Assembly: GCF_008831285.2 (NCBI RefSeq)
Contig: NC_045140.1
Coordinates: forward strand, 3,327,528-3,391,527
Direction: 5' to 3'
Length of the DNA: 64,000 nt
Origin: Nymphaea colorata
Taxonomy: Eukaryota > Streptophyta > Magnoliopsida > Nymphaeales > Nymphaeaceae
Shown here piece by piece: positions 57,401 through 64,000 of this stretch. The notes below the pieces were generated by a model. That model ran no database searches, was not told the origin of the DNA, and was given only the letters and a program-made list of their open reading frames with translations. The position numbers and the translations under genes were made by a program. Position 1 is the stretch's first letter. The number at the start of each line of letters is the position of its first letter.

Positions 57401-58295
57401 AAAAAGTATTTTACCCACAACTTTCCATGAGTACTTGAGGACACAGACAAAAACAACATCAATAGAAGCAAATGATATCAACATTGACAACAAACAACAG
57501 ATAGTTAGTTAGCACTTTACCTTTGATGTAGCAGCATCGATAGAAGCAAACAACATCAAGAACATTTCATGCAATGACAAACATAAAAGGACCCATGAAG
57601 AAAGGTCGATCACAGATGGTTTAAGTTTTAGCTTGCACCGAACAATATTGGGATCCTCTGGTTTAAAGGTAGCCTTTTAATATGTATCCATAGACAACAA
57701 AAAATGGATGGTGATGAGAGGAGAAGTTACAAAGGTAGCACGAAAAATGGACAAAATAGATGATGGCTGCTCCATGGCGTGCGACTGACATACAAAGGGA
57801 AAGGGAGAGATGGCGTGTGAGGCCGACATACAAAGGGAGAGGGAGAGAGGTAGAATATAGATGACATGAAAGAGGGATGGTGAAGGAGACGATTGGCGTC
57901 TTACCTGTGAGGAAGCACAATCGCCCCGCCTGCGCTGTTTCATGATAAAGAGAGACGAAAGGAGGACAAAAAGAGAAAGCCCTAACCAAAAAAAAAAAAA
58001 AATCAATGGTAAAAAGTTGGACCCCTCAAGTTTTGACTTTTTTCCAGGGTAAATTTACCCTGGTCCATTGGATTCAGCAGGGAAACTTTTCCTATGTTTG
58101 ATTTCAAAGTGAAAACCTATACCAAAACTAAAGGGTGCACCGTTGCTATCGCTGACACCGACGCAGTTCAGGACCCCGGAGGCAGAGGGAATGGGGGTTC
58201 CTTCGGACCTTTTTCGGGCGGTGTACCTCTCGCTCACCCAAAAAACCCATACCAAAACAGCAACTTCTCAGAGTAAAATCATTGTGCATCAAACG

Positions 58296-58335
58296 AGGCC
58301 TTATAGTGTTGTGCTAGGCCTTATAGTGTTGTGCA
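58296..58335. repeat. 20-bp tandem duplication
   Basis: AGGCCTTATAGTGTTGTGCT occurs twice in tandem, the second copy ending CAT instead of CTA. Confidence 0.85.
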
Positions 58336-58493
58336 TTACCATTTGAAAGTGAAAAGAACAGACCAAACTTGATGACCAGACTTTTATATGCCCCTCGGAA
58401 AGATAGATTTTGAAACTACATATATGTACCATGTGATTACAAATTTGTCCTCCGACAAATTTTGCAGATAAAAGAATCAGCATCTCATTAAAT

Positions 58494-58520
58494 CTCTCTC
58501 CCTCTCTCTCTCTCTCTCTC
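58494..58520. repeat. (CT)n microsatellite
   Basis: About 13 CT units with one interruption. Confidence 0.95.
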
Positions 58521-58524
58521 GGGA

Positions 58525-59265
58525 GACTGAATTTTGTATTTAAGAACAATAAACGTTGTTATGATGCAGGGCTGGAGACAAATGCAGACTCGATTATGAG
58601 TTGGATGCACGTATATCTGGATTTCGTTTCCTCGTTATTTGTTGCTACTTTTATTAGGTAGTTTTCCAATTAAATTCAGATGATAAATCAATATTTTAAG
58701 GGCCTTGAGATCTACATCTGTTACGTGCTCCTCTAGGGAAAAGAAAAACTAGTTTGCGAGTCCTCAAATGGGGTGCCAGCAGGTCCGATACAGTCTGGAC
58801 CCTCTTAATTGCTTCCAAATATCCGTCTCAAAAGGTTTGCTCCTATCTCAATTCAAATCTTCATCCAGCTAACAAAATCCGATAATGCATGGTTGAATTT
58901 GAATACAAAAATGCTTCAGTATTGGGTCCGATTAAAATGACCCCAAAAAAAAACGCAGATTATTTTACAGGTGGAAGGTGCTCTAGTCTTAGTTCACATC
59001 AAATTTATTTTTAGACAAATATCCTACATCTAATGCTCTTATATTTTGAAAATGAGCAAAATTCAGTTCAAAATTTGAATTCAGATCAGATTAGGACTGT
59101 AAATCTAGATTTTGGATTCAAATTCGATATGACTTTTCTTTATTTGTATTTGAATCAGAATATGTGAATATCTGAAAAAGGAATATGGTTAAGGGTATAT
59201 GTGATCTGAATATGATCCATTGACATCCCTACATAGAAGCATGAAGTATAGTGGGCAATCTTGTT
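58525..59265. other. Intergenic, probable eroded repeat
   Basis: Rich in words such as GAATTCAGATCAG and GGATTCAAATTCGATATG. It ends GATCCATTGACATCCCTA (59217-59234), which resembles the terminus of a hAT-like element, but no matching left end with a target duplication was found. Confidence 0.35.
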
Positions 59266-59269
59266 TCAA

Positions 59270-59805
59270 TGATATATCTATGCTTTCATTCTACCATACC
59301 GTTCTGTTCAGGGGTATGGGGATACAAAATCTATCTCGTGATCCCATTGATATTAAGAAAGAAACTCCGTAAATAGATCATTTATAAATTCACCACCAGC
59401 CGTCACTATGGAAAATATTTATCATATATCAATTTGATTTTCTACAATGTTTTTGAACAAGTAAAAATAAGTAAGAGCTTCACTTTTCTGTTTCAAAGGA
59501 AATAATAATCTCCTAATCCCATTGGAATTATGAAACTCAATAGAAGCATCGTTTATAAATTCACCACTTATCTGTTTTAAAGGAAATATCCAACTAAAAC
59601 GAGAACGACCATCAACGAGAAGACAAAAAAAGTCTGATTTTTTTTTTTTCTCTAGAAATAGTTGCAACCTGACCAATAAATCAGCATGGAAAAGTTCAAG
59701 AGGCATAGTGTTATTCGACAACTCAAATGGGAGGCAATGGACTTGGCAAGCGCACAACTTCAACAAACTTCTTTGTTTTGACTTTTTTTTCCCAAAAGCA
59801 AACAT
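59270..59805 (-). pseudogene. Integrase remnant of copia element 2
   Basis: The minus strand reads VHCLPFELSNNTMPLELFHA, then LLVDGRSRFSWIFPLKQ, LTYFYLFKNIVENQ, and, in broken frames below 59420, GGEFINDLFTEFL, NGITR and PHTPEQNGM-like blocks. This is the copia integrase start and core. A segment of the core (GEFINDASIEFHNSNGIRR) also appears earlier, between two PLKQ blocks, so about 110 bases have been duplicated within the gene. The element ends abruptly near 59270; RT, RNase H and LTRs are absent. Confidence 0.7.
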
Positions 59806-59809
59806 TTAT

Positions 59810-60270
59810 TTCTTAAAACTTTCAACACATTGGCATGCCAAATATTAATACTATCAAATAAAGACTTGAAACTAGTTGACATCACCGATTGATCGGATTT
59901 TATTCCATCTTCAGGCCAGACAGACACTCCATCCTTACTCAGCCTCTTCATAATGTCTTGTTCTTCAGATCCATTACACAAAAACCAGAACTGCTAAACT
60001 CAAAGGCTAGTTATAATCCTGGCAACATTTTGATATTGAAAGGAGATTCTGCCTTGTTTCTGGAACATGTAAAACATTGGATAACTTAACCACCTGAATG
60101 TTAAACTTCAATTCCATATTACCTTTGTTCACAATGGGGACGTGAAACCCGTTATCTACCATGACACCATCGACTCCATTAGATTCATGTTTTCCAATCA
60201 TATCTTCATCGAATGCAACCTTGAGGTGAGTCACTGGGTGCCATTGGCCTTGCATTAACTTCATAGTCAT
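59810..60270 (-). pseudogene. pol remnant (protease to pre-integrase) of copia element 2
   Basis: The minus strand reads GQWHPVTHL, then GVDGVMVDNGFHVPIV, KLSNVLHVPETRQNLLSISK and, after a break, INIWHANVLKVLRNKCLLLG. Copia proteases usually have WHPDSGATHH at the first position; here the Asp-Ser-Gly-Ala is reduced to a single Val without a frameshift, so the catalytic Asp is gone. Further frameshifts separate the blocks. Confidence 0.65.
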
Positions 60271-60273
60271 TGC

Positions 60274-60711
60274 AGTAATACCTCAAAAATTTAGTATTGT
60301 ATATAAGATTATGAAAAATTTTAGGGGACTTATAAATGAAAAATTATTAGTTGTCTGGGCTTTTATCTTTTTTTTTGAAGGGGAACTGAAACTACTAGAG
60401 GACAGGTTGAGATCCGTTCAGGCTTGTGTGAGAGTGAATCAGGTTGTTACTCTGGTACCAGAGATAGATTCAACACCAAGACCTAGAGTCCTATATGGGT
60501 GGATGTGTGTGCCTTAAGTTAGTAGATTGTTACACCCCAAAAAGTTCAGTGATGCATCTCAGTTGATCAAAAATTTAGGGGACTTATAAATAAAGTTGTT
60601 AAGTGATTAGTTGTATCTTTTTTTGGAGTAGAAGTGTCATTGCTAGGACATGGGTTGGAATTTATCAGATCAAATGCCTGAACCCAGTGTGAGAGTGGGT
60701 TGGGTCGTTTT
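60274..60711 (+). mobile_element. TRIM-like miniature LTR element, copy 2, nested in copia 2
   Basis: Two direct repeats, 60274-60451 (about 178 bp) and 60528-60711 (about 184 bp), share AAAAATTTAG, GGGGACTTATAAAT, TTTTTTT-GAAG/GGAG, GGACA-GGTTG and GTGAGAGTG blocks. They surround 76 bp. Directly after the first repeat, TGGTACCAGAG at 60453 differs by one base from the plant tRNA-Met primer-binding consensus TGGTATCAGAG. The interior matches copy 1 (34848-34921) at TTCAACAC, the following GAC.TAG.GTCC, and GG-rich end. The second repeat begins TGTTACACCCC. Non-coding. It lies in the opposite orientation to its copia host and separates the host's zinc knuckle from its protease region. Confidence 0.75.
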
Positions 60712-60779
60712 CTGGTCCCCATTTGCATTTCAGTGGGTTGGTCTGGTATGAGAAGTTATGGGAATGAGTATATTACAGC

Positions 60780-61430
60780 ATCTCTAATTCGTGAATTTCT
60801 AATGATCGCCGTGTTCCGCATGCTGGATCCTCTACTATTTCAATTGCTATGAAGACCTTAGGATGATCATAGCAATTCTTGCCAATGTGATTCTTCCTGC
60901 CACATATTTGACATATTATGTAACACATTCTTATTGTCATACAGACCTTTAGTTCCTCTGCCAATGTCTTGGAACCCATACTTTGATCGGCCATCACCTT
61001 TGCTATGGCCACGGTCTCTTCCATGGCCTCGTCCATGCTGAGAAAAGAGGGCAACAGTAGTAGACTCAGACGTACCTTGGAGCCTGTTATTCATCACTTC
61101 GAGCTGTTTTTCGTAGTTGATAAGGAGTAGCTTGAGAGTTGTCACGGTATGAACAAAGCTCTCATAGCCACTACCTAGACCACTAAAGATGAATATAACT
61201 AGATCAGACTCTTTAATTTCTTCTCCGATAGACCTGAGAGAATTGGCCAGATACTTAACGTGATTAAGATAATCTGCCATAGATTTTTTCAGCCTTAGAT
61301 ATGTTCTGAAGTTCATGCTTCAGCTGGAGAATTTTAAGGCTGGCCTGAGATGCGAAGGCCTTTTCCAGAAGCGATGGCCTTTTGCTGAGATGGGTTAAGA
61401 GCTGTTTCTATGGTACCCTTTCCGTTTCAA
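60780..61430 (-). pseudogene. gag remnant of copia element 2
   Basis: The minus strand reads ASLKILQLKHELQNISK (61380-61330), then MADYLNHVKYLANSLRSIGE, EIKESDLVIFIFSGLGSGYE and a Gly/Arg-rich linker (HGRGHGRDRGHSKGDGRSKY). In a shifted frame it ends with an intact CCHC zinc knuckle CQICGRKNHIGKNC (C-x2-C-x4-H-x4-C). This is the complete gag order of a plant copia element. At least two frameshifts are needed to read it through. Upstream of 61430 the similarity stops, and no LTR or primer-binding site was found. Confidence 0.75.
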
Positions 61431-61562
61431 TTTGCAGAGTTTGAAGGGGGCACAAAGCTACACGTCAAAAATGGTATAACAGCGAAGGAGAGGAAAGGAA
61501 GGCTTGGAGGAAAATTTTGAAGACTTAAAAGAGCTGCAAAACCGAAAGCTATGGAGCAGGGT

Positions 61563-61690
61563 TCGAGGCAGGTGTGGGCAATTGCCCACATGAGCCACAG
61601 AAAAATACTTATTTTTATATTGACACCTTAGAGTAATTTTGTTCATTTATATGTTGATACCCCTTAAAAAATTAAAATTTATTGACGATT
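61563..61690. mobile_element. Family D miniature element copy with intact palindrome
   Basis: Contains the perfect 18-bp palindrome TGTGGGCAATTGCCCACA at 61573-61590, identical to that at 15843-15860, followed by the shared T-rich TTTATATTGACACCTTAGAG-type segment. The right end (CTCCGCC-like) is missing, so this copy is truncated. It lies about 130 bp beyond the copia 2 fragment. Confidence 0.55.
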
Positions 61691-61699
61691 AAAGTGAAT

Positions 61700-62510
61700 T
61701 CATGAGTAAAGTGGACTAATGTTTCCACTTTAGAGAGATTTTCCGCATGGTCTGGTGGGCTGCTTGGTGTTCGTGATTTAGGAAGACGGTATTTTGTTTC
61801 CATCTTCCTTTTTGGTTTTCAACAGTGACAAGGATCCCCCGCAGCAAAAACTCTTGGAAAAATCGAGTCAATTGACCTCGCCCGGTATTGAACTAGCAAG
61901 CTTTCTCACAGATAGCCGGACTACTGTCTTAATAAATCAGAAACGAAATGAAGTCCAGTACATGGAGATGAATTAAAGCGCACAAGAATTTATTATGGGG
62001 ACTCGAGAGTTTATCCATATTCGAACAAGAGCAATAGGTGCCTGCTGCTGTGTTCGATGGTTGTGTCGGATTATTCTTATTAGGTAGCCAAGAGTATTAA
62101 CCAGACAGAATCTGAGATAAAGCATAAATAGATTCCCAAACTCATAAGAACAGGAAGGCAAAAACCCAAAGCAAATACATAGACTGGGCCTTTGACAAGC
62201 AGGCCTTTTTCCTGCTTTTCTAAAGATCACCAGCTTCCGTCGATGATATTTTTAAGGTTGCATATCAGCTGAATTCAAGCCAATCTCCATCTTTCAACTC
62301 TGGTTTGTTCAGCGTCTGAAGTTGAGCTCAAGTTTGGTTTAGCCTGCGGAGACTGACTTCGGTTGAACGGCATGCCTATTAGGCATAAGAGCTTTATCTA
62401 TTTTCTGAGAAGGTAAATAGGTAGTTTAAGTTCGTGGACGCATCACCTAAGAGCATGACCCTATAGGACCAACAGAATGTCAAATTGCTGCTTTTCTGTC
62501 ACAAAAGAAG
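61700..62510. other. Intergenic, no gene recognised
   Basis: 61840-61950 read on the minus strand has a GTTCAATACC box B-like word, but no tRNA fold. Otherwise nothing. Confidence 0.4.
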
Positions 62511-62514
62511 CCAC

Positions 62515-62586
62515 CTGCAGAGCACAAGCAATGCCAATCTCTGATGATCCCTTCATGATTGCAGAACCTCCAAATTCCACCCCTTC
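62515..62586 (-). CDS. Coding-looking internal exon, unidentified gene
   Basis: On the minus strand, a CCCGGCATGCAG acceptor precedes exactly 72 bases (24 codons) and is followed by a GT donor. The frame reads EGVEFGGSAIMKGSSEIGIA then CALQ. Exon length divisible by three, sound splice borders and protein-like composition suggest a real internal exon of a multi-exon gene. A second candidate on the same strand (62962-63124, GGESNSFTFGLSPSLSLALS and onward, acceptor TTACAG, donor GTTTCT) is weaker. I do not recognise the protein family. The rest of such a gene would extend to the right past 64000 or be scattered in this AT-rich region. Confidence 0.3.
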
Positions 62587-62589
62587 CTG

Positions 62590-64000
62590 CATGCCGGGGA
62601 AAGCTTACATGTTTTGGCATTGCATTACGTAACCAATTACATGTCTATCATAATTCCTTATGGCCATCAACTTGGACATCTCCAGATGACCAGACTTAGC
62701 CAGTCTATAAAGCACATACGGGCAAGGGAGTCATCACTGATTACTATGTCAACTAGTTGAATGAGTGATCACTATTAACCAGTCCAAGTATCAGCGTTTG
62801 AGTGAAAATAAGTGACAGCTGCCTTAGATTGATCCAGAGTCCAGACAACTTTCAGAATTGGAAACTAAAATAACTGAATAGGAAAGCATGGTCCAATGCA
62901 AAGGCAAAAGGGACTTTGAGATAATTACACTTAAAAGGTAGCAATGGAAGTTGAAAGAAACATTTAGTGCCTTGTCATCAATACAAGAGGCAGTGATGAG
63001 GAACTCACTCGGTGTTGCATCTTGTAATGCAATTGGAGTTACAACAGAGAAATACCAAAAGGACAAAGCAAGGCTGAGAGAGGGACTTAGCCCGAACGTA
63101 AAACTGTTGCTTTCACCACCTTCTCTGTAATTCAAAACAAAACATTATTTGGTGACCAAATGGCATGAAGACGAAAGGACAATGCACAAACTGATGAATG
63201 ATGATGGAAATTATGGCTTCTTTCAAGTACCTAAAAAGGAACAAGTTGTAACCTTGCATTCATACAATAGAACAGGAACAAAAAAAAATTGGAAAGTGAG
63301 AGAACTCCAAGTACTTAAATAAAGGACAAGTTACACCAACTAGGAAGCTTGTTATTGTAGACGTTTTGTCATGGTTTAGGTTGCCATGGATTAGACAGCA
63401 TACCAGCTAAGTACATCGAATCAGTTTCAGTCACAGCTGAAATGGAAAAGATCCCAATTTTACCCTAGTTTATATAACTGAAATTCACAGCAACCTGATA
63501 TTGATATTTTCCATTTTCATACACATAACATATCAGGTGTCTCTTTTCTTGTAGGTTATCCAATTTTGCACTTCTAGCAAGTTTAGTTTTAAGATTTAAA
63601 TTGGTTAACATAGAAGACTAACTAAAGTAAACCACGTCAACCTCATCTATTTAGAAACTGACTGTCCATACCGACATTTTTTTCTTGTGAAAAGTGCAAT
63701 TCAGACAAACTAGTACATATCGGAATTTCAGGTGTAACCTGGAGTGTATACCATTACCAGAAAACATATAGTTCATCAACATTATATTTCGTCAGGTAGT
63801 CATACAGAACAACAGATATATGTTAGGCCAGGCCATAGACTCAGTTTACCTGGGAATGAATAGCTATAAATCTGCCTATTCATAACACGTGGAGAGGTTA
63901 GATACCGTGTTGTGACTCCCAGTAAACAAGTACATGAAAGCTAAGTAATAAAACTTAAATGAACATGTGACAAGATGTTTGTACATGTGAATTACATTTT
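62590..64000. other. Right edge: introns of an unidentified gene, or intergenic
   Basis: Apart from the weak exon candidate at 62962-63124 on the minus strand, no coding or repeat structure is recognised. Confidence 0.35.

Larger units (their letters stand above)
53695..58490. other. Intergenic, no gene recognised
   Basis: AT-rich with short open frames only. It contains a (CT)n tract at 54383-54400 and a 20-bp tandem duplication near 58296. A segment near 56696-56820, after a CTTTATACAG acceptor-like site, gives an open frame with ITIPRRYIMEKVGQRAIDTL and a hydrophobic tail. No partner exon or family was recognised. Confidence 0.4.

Noticed and set aside
61840-61930. tRNA or SINE candidate on the minus strand with GTTCAATACC
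   Set aside because: No acceptor stem, anticodon arm or convincing box A at the right spacing.

Overview
This is a stretch of plant nuclear DNA, almost certainly from a flowering plant. It is AT-rich, with long (TA)n and (CT)n runs. It carries three recognisable plant genes far apart, two of them with GT-AG introns, in a background of decayed retrotransposons and short non-autonomous DNA elements. One gene is an ERF group VIIIb (ESR/LEAFY PETIOLE-type) transcription factor, which points to an angiosperm. I cannot place the species or lineage from sequence alone.

Layout. (1) 1-8.9 kb: a gene for a plant GH10 xylanase of the CBM22-bearing type, four exons at 3307-4984, encoding two CBM22 carbohydrate-binding modules. 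Neither a third CBM22 nor the GH10 catalytic domain can be found downstream. The gene is bracketed by two copies of one dispersed repeat (about 2.63-2.85 and 5.93-6.19 kb). (2) 8.9-23.4 kb: accessory DNA with two decayed L1-type LINE fragments, a foldback element, several miniature elements (one with a perfect 8-bp target duplication), and many (TA)n tracts. (3) 23.5-24.5 kb: a two-exon PB1-domain gene with a clear TATA box. (4) 24.5-32.8 kb: gene-poor. (5) 32.8-38.1 kb: a decayed Ty1/copia element with a 5' LTR and a truncated 3' LTR, interrupted by a miniature LTR element. (6) 38.1-52 kb: gene-poor, with one coding-looking exon at 39.35 kb, a hAT-like MITE at 49.3 kb and a possible minus-strand transcript at 50.1-50.5 kb. 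(7) 52.1-53.5 kb: the intronless ERF gene. (8) 53.7-64 kb: gene-poor, with a second decayed copia fragment on the minus strand (59.27-61.43 kb) interrupted by a second copy of the same miniature LTR element, and coding-looking minus-strand exons near 62.5-63.1 kb.

Most noteworthy: two TRIM-like retroelements (about 440 bp: LTRs of about 180-188 bp around a 75-bp interior with a primer-binding-like site) are each nested inside a different copia element. A short MITE-like family is built around a GGGCAATTGCCC palindrome. The two-CBM22 xylanase relic lacks its catalytic half. Nothing suggests that the three genes act in one pathway: one concerns cell-wall xylan, one is a PB1 adaptor-type protein, and one is a developmental transcription factor.
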